Position numbers and translations under genes: made by a program. The notes beneath the pieces were generated by a model that worked only from the letters and a program-made list of their open reading frames with translations, searched no databases and was not told the origin of the DNA. A stretch of DNA of 64,000 bases from Strigops habroptila (Eukaryota > Chordata > Aves > Psittaciformes > Psittacidae): the NCBI RefSeq assembly GCF_004027225.2, contig NC_044277.2:28844995-28908994 (forward strand). Reading direction: 5' to 3'. Every line of letters starts with the position of its first letter. Within the stretch, counting starts at the first letter, position 1. This document shows, piece after piece, positions 9,046-20,906 of the stretch.

Positions 9046-12000
9046 AGGGCAGGCATGTCAGATTTTTAGGATCATATTCTGGTGTCCCTACTCCCATGGT
9101 GCACATCACACTCAGTGCAATTTGACTTAGTTGTTAGCCCTCCAACATCTCAAACTAATGTGTGGTCTCCTCACTGCTGTCCGTTTCCACTGCTGAATTT
9201 AATAATATGGGACAGTAAATGGAAAAGTTACTTCTCACTTATTCAAATATGGATGAAAATGAAGAGTGTGAAACTTGGAAAAGATCTTTAGAGGACAGCT
9301 GGGGCAGGCCATGACATGAGACCATCTCGGAGAGGACATGGAGACCATCTGGGAGAGTACATGGAGATAGGTGATGCAGGCTTCAGCCTCCCTGGATACT
9401 CTTCTGTGCTCCCCAGGTCACAGGGACAAGGACATAAGTAAGCACAGACTTCTGCTTCTTCATGGTAGGACAAAAGGACTGTACATGTTCACCAAAGTAG
9501 GTTGCCCATTTGGTAGGCACATAGAAGGATTAAAAAATGACACAGTAATTGAAAGGGAGATTTGAATAGCTGGACCTCACAAGAGGCAGCAAAGACAAAA
9601 GCTTCCAAAATGCAAGGGCTTGAGTTTGGAGAGTAGGAAGTGTAAGCAACTTTAAGAAGTATAAGTGACTTTATAGCATGAAGAGTTGCTAATATATGGG
9701 GAGGAAAAAATAGAGTAACAACTTCCTTCTGTTTTGCCTTTGCCTTTTCACAAACTTGAATGACAGAGGATTTCGCTCATTTTTCAGCAGTCTCACTGAA
9801 GTGGTTATTTGGAGTCAGTGCCTGCCTTTCCATTCATCTTAACGCATTAACAAGCCCTAAGTTAAGAGAAACTGAAGCACTTTCCTCTTCAAGCAAATTC
9901 TTGGCAGCGCTGGCCCCCTTGTTCACATTGTAAAGCAGGTCACAGAAGATCACAGACAGATGCATCTCAAGGTCTGTGACTGCTCTGTTTCAAAGAGAGA
10001 GGTTTTGTCTGCCTACTTGGTGGGGAAGGGGAAAGAAAAGGAGACCATCTTGTGTGGCTTCTTCTCTCCAAACAGGCTTATTACTAGTGTAGCTTGACAC
10101 ACAGCAGAAACGAAAGCAAGTTTCAAAGTGTGAGGGACATTCTTTCTGCAGAAGTTGTTAGGTATTAATTTAGCCCAGGTTACACAAGCAGACCACCCTC
10201 TTGCCTAAAAGCAGATTGACAATTTGATCATTCAGCCAATAAGCTAGAATCAACCACAGATATTTAAGTCATTGTGACTTTGGATAGTAGTAATCTAAAT
10301 TACACAACTAACAAAAAGATTTAGTTCAAGCTTCAGAATTAACAATTTCTCTCAATGTGCAATGTTGCTTTTCCTCTTTAGAGACGTTACTTTTAACTAC
10401 TCAATCAAATTTCAAGGTTAAAAAGAAAGGTGATGCAGGAGGAAAATCAGCTTCCCTTAAAAATCCATTCTCCGAGAGAAACCTGAGATTGATCTATTCT
10501 AGTTTAACTTGACACTTTCCTAGAATTAATAGGAAAGTTGCCATTTTGGTATCGAGACTAAATTACGTAGTTGGTATCAGCTCTTGTTTGCTGTTATGAC
10601 AGAGCACTCGGTAAGGTGTTTCCATAGATTATTTGGGTCATTCAAGCAATATTCAACTTTCAGACTTCAGCTGGCTGACATCACTGCATCCTCAAGTAAC
10701 TAAAAGTCATTATCCCTCCTTACATGTAACCAGACCTTTAACCTCAGCTCCTGGAATTAGTCTGGTGTGTGTGCTTGCAGACTTGAACTTCATTTATCTC
10801 CAAGATATGAAGTTAAATGATCTTTTTAGAATTAAAATTATTCTTTTAGTATACAATGTTAATAATCTTGCACTTATCTTCATAATAAAAATATGAGTAG
10901 GAGTAAAAACTAATTAGGATGCTGTTAATTATAGAACTTCAATAATGCTCTGCTAACCTAAACTACTGATATATGCAGCACACTGGTTTTTGTCACATAC
11001 GCCAGAATGTGAGGGATCTTCCAAAATTCTACATAAACAGATATGAATCCAAAGGCCGTCACTGCTGCCTTATTTGGGTTGATTATGAAATCAGGAATTT
11101 TAATCTAGACTCCACAGTAGCGCAAGCTTCTATGAAAGATACAGGTGCCCTCTGGACAAGATTTATCTTACAGTCTTTATACACATCCCAATAACGTTGA
11201 GACAGGATAGACACAACTTCCAAAGAACACTGAATAGCAGTTTCATGAAGTGCCAGTGAGGATGCTGAGTTAAGCCTGTTCTGCTTTGATCCTAGAACAC
11301 GCTACGTCATTGGCTACCAGACAGAAAGATCTTTTTCTTTTTTGAACAGCTACTATACTCAGGTTTTGTACCAGCAAATGTTTAGGAAACACATGGGTAA
11401 TTTCACTACCAGTTGAGGAAGCAGTCTCCAATATTTTCTGCTTCACAGAGCAGATGCTGTGCAGCTATATTCGATCATGTTAGGCATATAGTGTTTTTGT
11501 GGTGCCAACAGACTCCATGAGTTTGGTTATAGAGAGCCATGTTCACCCAAGAACAAGCCAGTATGTTGTCCTGGACTAGTCTAGATTTAGTTTTAACTAA
11601 GTACTTCTAAGCACTTGCCAGATGTGTCTCACTGCTTACCCTACAGGGTCAGAGAGATTGTAGGAGTTTTGCTAGTTGTGTGTCAGAATGCTCTGCAAGA
11701 TCCAGTAGCTTCGGCACTGTCCCAGATTACACACTTTCTGTCTAGTAGTAGGTAGTGTAACTGTGATCATTATCTTACTAGAGTTACTTGCAGGAACTGG
11801 CAAATAAGTGCCTCTGCCCCAAAGAAAGCTTGATTCTCCAACGTCATGGTTGCAGCCAAGTTCTTTTATTGCTAATGGGAACAAATGCTTAACACCATGT
11901 TGCATCTGAGAAGTCAGCTGCCAGGCAAGGCAAGAAAGATCTCAGGTTGTTTCTACCTCACAAAATGCCTAGTCCTCTAGGGGATGAGATAGAAAAAATG

Positions 12001-13722
12001 ATATCTCAGCCTTTCTAAAGACAAAAAGAGTTCAGCCTAAGCAGACACTGTGGTAATCAAGGAACCAAATTACATAATCTAGTAAGTTTATAGCTAAAAG
12101 TTAAGACTCTCAGACTACCTCTATACCATTATATGAAACAACTTCAGCGTCTCTCTAGATAGTTCCTTTGGCAGTAAATTCAAAAGTAATTAATTGCTTT
12201 GTATGGTTGCAAGTTTTAATAACCAAAATAACTGGCAGATTAGTTACAGGGATGCTTTCAATACACTTATAAGAGCTTTGCTGATTGTTTCTATAAAAAT
12301 ATGACTGCATATCTCAGGTATAATCAAACCAGTTCACAAGTTCTGGTACTCCATGGAACAATTCCTCATCAGTTCTTGTGCAGCCAATTTTATCCTGTAT
12401 TCCTAAGAAGATATGGAAGGATACAGTGAAACTCATGAAGAGCTATCATCATTTAGGATTAGTGTACCAAACTCCTTTTCCTTGCAAATCTATGAAGAAC
12501 TGTACCTGCATTAACTGAATGAGCACTTCCCCTTCATGACTTACAAACTCTGGAAGGATCTTGGTGTTCTTAACAATTACATTTGGCCCATTGGGTCAGA
12601 GCTCTGTGGTTGCCCAGTGTTTCTGTAATTTCTTAAAAACTGGCAGTGAGCCTTAAATAATTGGACAGGAAGACTGAAATGATATGAGAGAATGAGGAAG
12701 CCATACCTGAAGGGACTGAGGAAGAAACATCTCCTGTCACAAAAGAACACGTTTCCAGCCTCATGTCATGCTTGGCATCTGACTCCTTCAGTTCTTGCCT
12801 GGAAAGACATGCTGCAGTCCCCTTCTGAACACTGCATTGGCAGTTCTGCCAGGCATTTCATGATACTAAAAAAGGACGTACAAAGAGCTCCTGTCAAGGC
12901 AGCATAAACAGCTGCACTCTTATGGCGGAGCAAACACCCCACCAAGTGTTTGCAACAGACCACCTGAAGAAGAATGGCAGAACTCAGCATAATTTAAAGA
13001 AACATCAGAAGCTCTGAAACAAACAAAGGTGGCCAAGATAGCAGGCCCTCGCTGTAAGGAAAAGGAGGCAGCAATGCCTCTGCAAATGCCCTCAGTTGCT
13101 TCAGGCTTTCAGTCAGCAGTTCAGAGGGACGCTGCAGGTCCAAGCACTACTTGGTGCTTCCATGGAGCAATGCCACACCAGCATTATAACAGCTAGCATG
13201 CAAATACAAATAGCTGATGTTAGTGTGGGACAAGGCTTACAGGTCTGTTTATTTCTTAATAGTTCAAAACCAGCAGTTTGAGCAGTTACAAGCTGAAGCA
13301 GCACTTTTGTCTTTAATAGTTTGGGAAGATGTTGAGATAAGTAGACCCCCCCATTAAAGCGCAAGGAAGGTATATCAATGAAACAGATACCAGTACTGAG
13401 AAGGACAGCTGGAGATGTTCATTCTTCCTGAAAGATTGTGTTGTCTCCCCTGGAGACCCACAACAACCCCACGCCTGCCAGCTGTGATAAGATCCTCCAG
13501 ATGGAAAAAGTAGAAGTTAGAGAGGATTTTAAAGTAATTTTAAGGCTGCAGGGTCCATTTTAGGTTTAAACTAGGTGCCATTATTGTCACTAGCAGCTTT
13601 AGAGATTCTGTGTATGCCAAAACTAAGGCTTGGCTGCAGTTGGGAACTAGGGCACCATACGGAGCCGAAGGGACATACCTTGCCCACATTTGTTGAAGAT
13701 GCCTGCTGGAAGGCATGCAGCA
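9046..13722. other. non-coding stretch
   Basis: No gene is recognised in 4.7 kb. A two-copy 23-bp tandem duplication lies at 9318-9363. The rest is AT-rich sequence with only short, unrelated open frames on both strands. Confidence 0.5.
9318..9363. repeat. 23-bp tandem duplication
   Basis: Two adjacent copies of a 23-bp unit beginning gagaccatct (9318-9340 and 9341-9363) differ at two positions. A third partial copy (gagatag) follows. Confidence 0.85.
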
Positions 13723-13897
13723 CATAGAATCACAGAATGGTTTGGGTTGGAAAGGACCTTAACATCACTTAGTTCCAACCCCTCTGCCATGGGCAGGGAT
13801 GCCTCCCACTAGACAAGGTTGCTCAAGGCCCTGTCCAACCTGGCCTTGAACACTGCCAGGGATGGGGCAGCCACAGCTTTTCTGGGCAGATTCCATC
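13723..13897 (-). repeat. CR1 LINE fragment
   Basis: Reverse-oriented CR1 3' end: catagaatcacagaatgg, agttccaacccctctgcc, aaggttgctcaaggccctg and ccttgaacactgccaggg. Similarity fades near 13897. Confidence 0.9.
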
Positions 13898-14179
13898 CTC
13901 CCTGTGCAAACTGTCCTGTCCCTCCAGCTTCTCCACAGTATCCCAAGCAAGGAGCTGGTTTACTACCTGACATTAAGCAATGCATTTTATGGGCACTCCC
14001 TGATTGGAGATGTGAGTTTTTACAGGCTGAATATAAACAATGTTGACTTGTTTCTAGTAAGACACCTCTCCAAAGCGGGAAGGCCAGGAGTGATAGATTG
14101 CTCCAGAAAACCCTTTGCATTTCTTCCCTCAGAGATCATTTTGATTTCAAACCTACTTTACCTGGTCCAAGATGAGATG

Positions 14180-14450
14180 GAACGAGATGGTTGTGGCAAT
14201 GAAATTCAGAGGCAATGCTGCAGAAGAGGCGGCATTGCCTCTGAAAGAGGCAATGGCAAGGTGCGTGGCTAGGCAGCAGCTGTTGGCTTCTGCAAACCGG
14301 CTTCTTCTCCTTCCCTCCAGGTCCCGGCGCCCGGGGGCAGCTGTCAGCAGCAGAGCGCTGCCGGGAGAGCTGCCAGCCTTCGCACCCACCCCTGCAGGGA
14401 GAGGGCTGCTTTCCATGAGGCTTCGACTCTGAACGCACAGCATTTCATAC
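14180..14450. other. CpG-dense GC-rich block
   Basis: This is the most GC- and CpG-rich part of the first 20 kb, with cggcg, gcccggggg, gcgctgccggg and ttcgcacc. Open frames of 86 to 100 codons appear here on both strands simply because stops are rare in GC-rich DNA. It lies about 6.4 kb upstream of FABP4. It could be a small CpG island with a non-coding transcript or distal promoter, or a decayed GC-rich repeat. No protein family is recognised. Confidence 0.5.
14205..14245. repeat. Perfect inverted repeat (14-bp arms)
   Basis: Arms at 14205-14218 (ttcagaggcaatgc) and 14232-14245 (gcattgcctctgaa) are exact reverse complements around a 13-nt loop. A further copy of gaggcaatg follows at 14247-14255. 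Confidence 0.9.
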
Positions 14451-17400
14451 TCGGAATTTTTTCCTTTCCTTTACACAGAGCGATAGGTCTTTGGATACGG
14501 TCCAAAAGCATCTGAAACAACAGATAGCTTTCTGGCAAATACAACAGGAGATCTCCAGAAGTTCCAGAGCAGGCTGTGAGATGAAAGCATTGCTAGCAAT
14601 AAACTGCGACATGCAGAGTCAAGGGCTGCAGAAACAAAGATACCTTAAACGTTTCACATAAGGTCTTTTTAGTCCTGTTGAAATACTGTTATTTTATTCT
14701 TACGCTTTGTTCTTTCTTTAGCTTTCTTGGAAAGAGAAGTGAAATTCTGGGAACGTTCATGCTTCACAATACGACAACTGTTAAGAGGAGGACAACCTGT
14801 GATAAGAATAGTTTAAACTTACAAGATATTACATGTTACCAAAATGCACTAGTCTGACATCTTTATTTGAAGATTTTTTCTCAGATTGCTAAGAAATATC
14901 TAACAAGAAACAAAAACCCCCAACAAAACCAAAAAACCAAAACTGTGTAGGGATTCTAACTGCAGACCCATATAGAAATAAGATGCAAGCCTGGCTTTGT
15001 GCAGGTGGTATTGTATGAGCTGCACTAACAAGGCAGAACTGGAAGGGAGTCCTGTTGAATAGTCCCGAAGCAGATGTAACCAATGGTCTTATCACTTTGA
15101 TCAGATGCATGCTTCAAGAAATGGTTTCAGCTGGATGATGTGGAATAATTCAGAAGAGCATCTGGGGAAAGACTACAAAGGGATTTTTCAGAGTGTTATT
15201 AGCAAATCTTCAAATTCCTACAAGAAACCCAAAAGTGCTTTGGGAAACAGATTACTTTCTTTGTTTGCAAGTCTGTTGCAATTCCTAAATCTAGAGAAGT
15301 TTAGGGATAAAGAAGTAAGAAAAGTACCTTTTCTTTTTTTTTTTTTTTTTTTCTTGGGGTGTGTGGGGTGGGCGGGCAGGATTTATGTGCTCTGAAGCAA
15401 GTCCAGGGCAATGAAGTCCTTGGACAAGACTCAGAAAAGGCTGACTTTCATTGTACACTCTCAAGAGGAAATGCCCTGATGTTAGATGCAAGATTTGTAT
15501 AGCACATGAACAAAAGTTGGACAGATTTGAGCATGTTGGGGCAGTGTATGAGAAGTCATTGTTTTCCCCAGGAATAGCAGTCACCTGGCATGAGCCATAA
15601 ATGTTTGAGAGCATACATTATTGCCATGCCATCTGCTGAGAAAAGCCAGAATCTCAGCTGTCAACACTACTCTCACGAGAACCCAGCAAAGGCAAAGGTC
15701 TAGAGATTTGCCATTCCTTCCAGGCATATCTGCATTTTTTCTTAATCTTTAAACAAGTTCAGAAATGTAATCGTGTATTTTAATTGTACGTTAATGGTGT
15801 CAGCCACCAGATTTTGTTTTGGGCTTGATCTTACTATGCCTTGAAGTTATGAGATGTCATTTCTGTTCTTAGCATTACCATAAACTTAGCTTACTGCTTC
15901 AGAAACACCTTTCAGATGTTTCAATTTTCACAGTTCTTCTTTCAGATACTGGAAACCTATTTAAGCGTGTGAGGTACTCAGTGGTTGGGTCAAAGTCCAG
16001 GAGAAAATACAAGAACCCAGAATCACTAAAAGTAAAAATCAAGTACTGGGGCCCGCCAGTCTGAGGTCTCCAACCGTCACAGCCCAGCAATGTAACTGGG
16101 TAGAGTGGTGCTCCTAGCCCTCAAGGAAACACCAGATCTGTTGTTGCTACTGGTAAAATTTGATTCCTTCAGCAAAGTGACCATTTGCAATAGTACCCTC
16201 AGTCCTGACCAAGGCCTGAAGCCACAGCCACGCGTAGGGGAGCATCGGTTTGCTGCTGGGCATAGGAAAAATACTGCGGAGCATAGGAAAAAGGACCTGC
16301 TCATGTCTCCTGCTCTACTCCTTCTCCAAGAGACAGAAAAATGCCACTGAAAAACAATTGGCATCTTGAACTTTCAAACCAACTGAAGTCAGTATTTTGT
16401 AAAGTCAGTGCCTCACATTGTGAGTACCAAAGCTTTAGTTTTACATTTTACTGGCTAAGCAGAAGTCTAAGGCAATTCACCTGTCTCAGACATTAATCAG
16501 AAATGACAGTAACAAGCTGGTGAGCAGACATGGGCATCCTTTTACTGATTCCTGTCTGCTTTCCAGCATTATTTCACCTTTCCTGAAGTTACCCTGAGGC
16601 CTTAGAACAGATTCGCGCTCCAGTATTCAACCAGATAAGTAGTAAGAAAACTTTTTACTTGGTCTAAGTTGTGGCAGTACCAGACAGCATGGCATGTTTC
16701 CTCATTCCTGGCATGAAAGCTGCTGTAGTCCATCTTCTCAATAGGCGTTACTGTGCCTGAACAGAAAACTTGCAGCAAAGCCGTGGTCCCCTCCCTGCTT
16801 AAGAAAAAACCCCTATTTTTAATAGCTCTTCAAAGAATATGTATTTTTTCTTACTATGGACATTGCCGTCTGTGCCACTAATAATCCCACATAGAGGCAC
16901 TTTCCTTTTAAGAAAGTTTTCAGCAGAAGTCATTGTCAACAAGCTAATAATCTGCTATGGTGTCAGGTGCAGAACTGAACAGATGTCTTTACCTTTGCAT
17001 CCCAGTTTTTGATTCAAAGTGTAGCGGAACTATGGAGACAACTGTGTAAGCGCAACACACTGCTGCTCATTGGTAGTCACCAGTTCAGCAGCTATAACAG
17101 TTGAAGGAGCTGTAAACTGTTACCCTTCTGGGACAAGGAGGAACTAGAGAAAGCAGCCTTTATTTAAGCAGAGTGTTGTTACAAGTCATAACTATGATTT
17201 GTGAATTCATGTTGTCACATTTGAGAGTAAGCTGTATTTTTACTTTGACAAATCCATATGTATCTAAAATACCAAAAAAGTTTTGGCACAGTCCTCAGTT
17301 AAAAGCTGTCCTAAGTGACAGATCTTCACTACGGGAATATGCATCCTCTTTCTCACATACTCTAGTGGAAGCAGCGTCATTCCTCCTACATGCTGGAAAG

Positions 17401-19089
17401 AGTGAAAGGGAGGTTAATATTGTGCTTATTTTTGCAAAAACCTGTTTATCTCAAGTAGATCTCCACTGTTGTTCTGACTCACAGAGCAAGAGTTAATACA
17501 CCACCACCTTCCTATCCACCTTCATCTCCCTGCACAGCTGCTGCTTTGCCATGCTGCTTCTGTACCCTCTGCATTAGGAAATATCCTCAAAGGTCACATC
17601 ACTCAAAAGCCGTGTTGCAGACAGTGTATCATTGTTGTCTACAGACTTCAGCTACACCAGTTCATATCAGAATTAAGAGACAGGGCTTCCCTCTGTGACA
17701 AATTTATTTTGCCAGCATTTCCTCACTGTGCTGGACCCTCACCAGCTTCCCTTCCTCAGTTCACCTCTTACCTGCTGTGGTTTCTTCATAATTCCCTCTT
17801 ATTTTGCAGAAGCTTTCTGCACTTTTGAAGATGCTCTTGCTTTTGTTGGTATTAGATACCATCAGTGCTGATGACCACAGGGCTGTTCAGCCAGGTTGCC
17901 CAGCACTTGCTGGCAAAACATTTCTGTAAGGGACAGAAATCCCAGATTTGCCTGAGCTTCCAGGCTCAGAAGCCCTGCTGATTTCTTCGTGACCATTAAG
18001 CACTCAGTCTTTATCAGCAGGTCATAGAACTTAAGACCTTTGCTCCAGGGGAGCAGGCAGCATTTGAATTAGATGACATCAATTCCGCAAGCTTCTCTCT
18101 TGTCACTGGTAGTCTCTCCCAAGGGAAAGGAGACCATCGGTATTACACTTCCCAAGTGAAAGCCATGATCCTGCTCCCAGATAGCTGCTTGCTTTGAAGT
18201 AAACAAGCAAGTCAACCCACAAGCTGGCTTTCTTCTTGCATTTTTGAATCATCATGTTTGCAAGACATCTACAAATAGCTTAGATTCACTTTAAATAGGT
18301 GCAAGTAATTGACTGCTTAGGGAGGGTGCACTTGTCTGCTCCAAACTGATTTGCATGGTGCTTCACCTCTCTCCCAAAAACTCTTCCAGCAGCATGAGCA
18401 TTGCAGACAGCTGTTAACACCAAAGAAAGGCCAATCCCCTCTCTCAGGCTATAGCTTTGAATATAAAAGCACCTCCAAAGAAATGAATGCTAATTGTAGT
18501 AAGCGACACACAGAACAGTTCCCAAAAGGCAAAGAAAGTATGTGCAGGAACTGAGTTTAGCCAAATCACATCCTTTCTGTCTGGGGCACTGCAGCAATCC
18601 TCACCTAATACTTTCAACTACTCATGTAATTATTGGATTCAGTTGTCAAGTTCCTAAAAACTGCTCACATATGGTGCAGTGTTTCTCAAGCCAATAATCC
18701 TAAGTAAAAAACCCCAAGATAATGACACAAACTTGAGGGCCTCCCTGAGTTTCCTTTCAAAGAGGACCTGAGCATGTGACACTCCAAGAAAACAAATCAG
18801 GACAGTCATGTAAGACTTCAGTAATTGGAATATTTTTTTATTTATTCTGGGATTAACCCAAAGTTGGTAAAATATAGAAAAACTCAAAAAAGTATAGGAC
18901 AAATCTAAGTTTAGCTATTCTAAGGAAAAAAAGGTAAAAAAGAATAGTTTTTGCCACAGTCTGCAGTCTTTAAAGCACAGGAGGGTAACTGATTGCACGT
19001 GTAGAAACATATTCAGCCCTCACAGCAGTGCAGGTTCAGAACAGACTGGCTAGAGAGAAGCTCTGCAGAAAAGGCTTTCAGAGTCCCGG
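14451..19089. other. non-coding stretch
   Basis: No gene is recognised. Low-complexity content includes a 19-base T run at 15334-15352 followed by a GTGTGGGG-type stretch. A short duplication of gcataggaaaaa lies around 16260-16292. Confidence 0.5.
15334..15352. repeat. poly(T) tract
   Basis: Nineteen consecutive T, interrupted by C on both sides, next to a G-rich stretch. No SINE body is attached. Confidence 0.9.
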
Positions 19090-19675
19090 TAGGCAGCAAG
19101 CTGAGCCTTGGCAGAAGAAAGGTGAAAACTGCCCTGAGCTGTACGAACAGGAGTGCAGCCAGTAGGTGAATGGAAATAATTATTCCCCTTTCCTCAGCAC
19201 TCATTAGGCTGTATCCAGAGTACTGCATCCAGTTTTGCTGTGAGTGCAACAGAGGGCCCCCAGGATGCTCAGGGCATTGGAGCACTTGCCCTGTAAGGAG
19301 AGGCTGTGAGGCTGAGGTGGCTCATCCTGGTTAAGAGATGCTTTGGGAGTGCTTATAGCAGTCCCCAGCACCATGGGGAAGTCACCTAGGGGTTCAAGCC
19401 AGGCTTCTCACAGCAGTGAATGGTGGGAGGATGAGAGACTGAGTAAAAGCTGAGAGGTTCAGGCAGGAGATAAGGAGATCCTTTACCCCTGGGGACAGCT
19501 GGTCAGGGGTGAGGATTGCCCAGGGTGGCTGTGCTGGTTCCATCCTTGGAAGTTTCCAAGTCCTGACAGGGCACAGCCCTGAGCAGCATGGTCTGAGCTC
19601 AGAGCTGCTCCTGCCTGAATGCGAGGCTGTGCTGGAGACCTCCTGACCTCTCTTCCCCTCTGAATTTCCCCATGA
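19090..19675 (+). repeat. Old CR1 LINE fragment
   Basis: Diverged CR1 3' region read on the + strand. The order of blocks matches CR1: ggcagcaagctgagc, attattcccct, cctcagcactcattag, gtactgcatccagtttt, ggttccatccttgga, and gagacctcctgacctctcttcc near the end. Divergence is much higher than in the reverse-oriented copies, so it is an older insertion. Confidence 0.7.
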
Positions 19676-20590
19676 TCCTGCAATCCTATGTAAATATTTT
19701 TTCTACAAGATGTTACATTACAAAAATATGTGGACCAACATATTTGATGCCTAACAACCAGCAGAGTATTTCCAGGAAATCCACCTATGGGGAATTGCAG
19801 GGGCTGGAGTCTGCGCTTCTTAGCTGCTTTTTGCTATTGGAATAGCATGTTACAGCCAAAACGAAGGTTTAAGAAATTGCTTGACTACTTACTGGTACAG
19901 TTTTTGGTGATCAGAGCTATGACAGGACTTAGGGGATCAGTTAAGGTGGCCCTCATTATGTCAGGCCTGTACACACCTTGCCTCAAACAGATTACTACTT
20001 GAACAGTGCAAGCAGAAAACAAATAAAGGTGGGTCAATACCAGAGCCTAGCTCTATGCCACAGCTAGTCATAATGCTAGTCATTAGGGCATAGGTTTTCA
20101 GAAAGCACAGGAGCAAAAGGGAGAGAAATTATCTGTTTTATTACTTTGCTTTTCACAGAGCCCTATATCCCCTCTCTATCACATAAAAGCAGCAGAGCTA
20201 TTGGTCAGTTAATTCAGATGGTGCAATCATAAGGACATCCCAATCAAGGAAACAGTTTCATTGCCTTACCCCTCTGCAGCCACCAGTACTCTCTCTTTCT
20301 GCCCCAAATCCATTTCTTCCTGTAATTCTGTGCCTATCTGGATAAAATCTCTGACTGCAGGGGTGCAGAAAGCAAACTAAATTATCCCAATGAGCCTTTC
20401 AGATCTTACAGTGTAGGAATGTAGCTTTTTCCATTTGATATGGCAGGCTGAAAAGAAAGGAAACAGTATGACAGAGAACACAACCCTCTGTGGATTGAGC
20501 CTATCTTTTTCTTCTGAAAGACAATATGATATAATTACTTGTCTTTAAGGTGAAGTGTTCTTGAGTGACAAAAATAATTAAATAAAAACA
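19676..20590. other. non-coding stretch upstream of FABP4
   Basis: No gene or repeat is recognised. It leads into the FABP4 promoter region. Confidence 0.45.
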
Positions 20591-20596
20591 GGACAG

Positions 20597-20609
20597 TGAT
20601 CTTTGTGCT
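20597..20609 (-). promoter_or_regulatory. Candidate DR1 (PPAR/RXR-type) element
   Basis: On the minus strand AGCACA-A-AGATCA is a direct repeat of AGGTCA-like half-sites spaced by one A, 225 bp before the FABP4 ATG. FABP4 is a classical PPAR-gamma target in mammals, although its best-known elements lie several kb upstream. Half-site mismatches make this tentative. A further AGGTCA half-site (minus strand) lies at 20637-20642. Confidence 0.25.
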
Positions 20610-20700
20610 AGTAAGGGCATAAGAATAATTACACTATGACCTACTGGCAAAGGAGGGGTAGGGAAGGAAGGAAAACATTGGGCACTGGGACTCCTTCTTC

Positions 20701-20745
20701 ATTGGTCATCCTAGAGCATCATGTGGCCAAGGCTCCTTTTTAAAG
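20701..20745 (+). promoter_or_regulatory. FABP4: FABP4 core promoter (putative)
   Basis: An inverted CCAAT (attgg, 20701-20705) is followed by a TATA-like ttttaaag (20738-20745), which lies about 90 bp before the ATG. This leaves room for a 5' leader of about 60 nt, normal for FABP genes. The PMP2 gene has the same arrangement of attgg and tttaaaag. The transcription start is inferred. Confidence 0.5.
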
Positions 20746-20833
20746 ATAACTCCTGATCTTCTGGAGCTCATACTATCCTCCTATTCTGCATTTCTGTTTG
20801 ATCCTGTGGAAGACTTGTCTGCAGCCTGCCAGG

Positions 20834-20906
20834 ATGTGTGACCAGTTTGTGGGCACCTGGAAGCTCCTTTCTAGTGAAAACTTTGAGGACTATATGAAAG
20901 AGCTGG
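20834..20906 (+). CDS. FABP4: FABP4 exon 1 (coding part)
   Basis: 73 nt from ATG to the first base of the Gly25 codon, ending at donor GTGAGA. The ATG is the first one in frame with the FABP signature; codons before it resemble no FABP. The sequence reads [18 protein letters not shown]. Confidence 0.96.

Noticed and set aside
8363-9069. Overlapping open frames of 116-174 codons rich in Cys, Ser, Gly and Trp
   Set aside because: They fall entirely inside the reverse LTR fragment and reflect its repeated GC-rich units, not a gene.
14136-14443. Open frames on both strands in the CpG-dense block
   Set aside because: Several frames are open at once, as expected for GC-rich DNA; none shows a protein family or conserved start.
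20798-20833. Upstream extension of the FABP4 reading frame
   Set aside because: The frame is open upstream but has no ATG, and every FABP4 begins at M-C-D, so the start at 20834 is kept.
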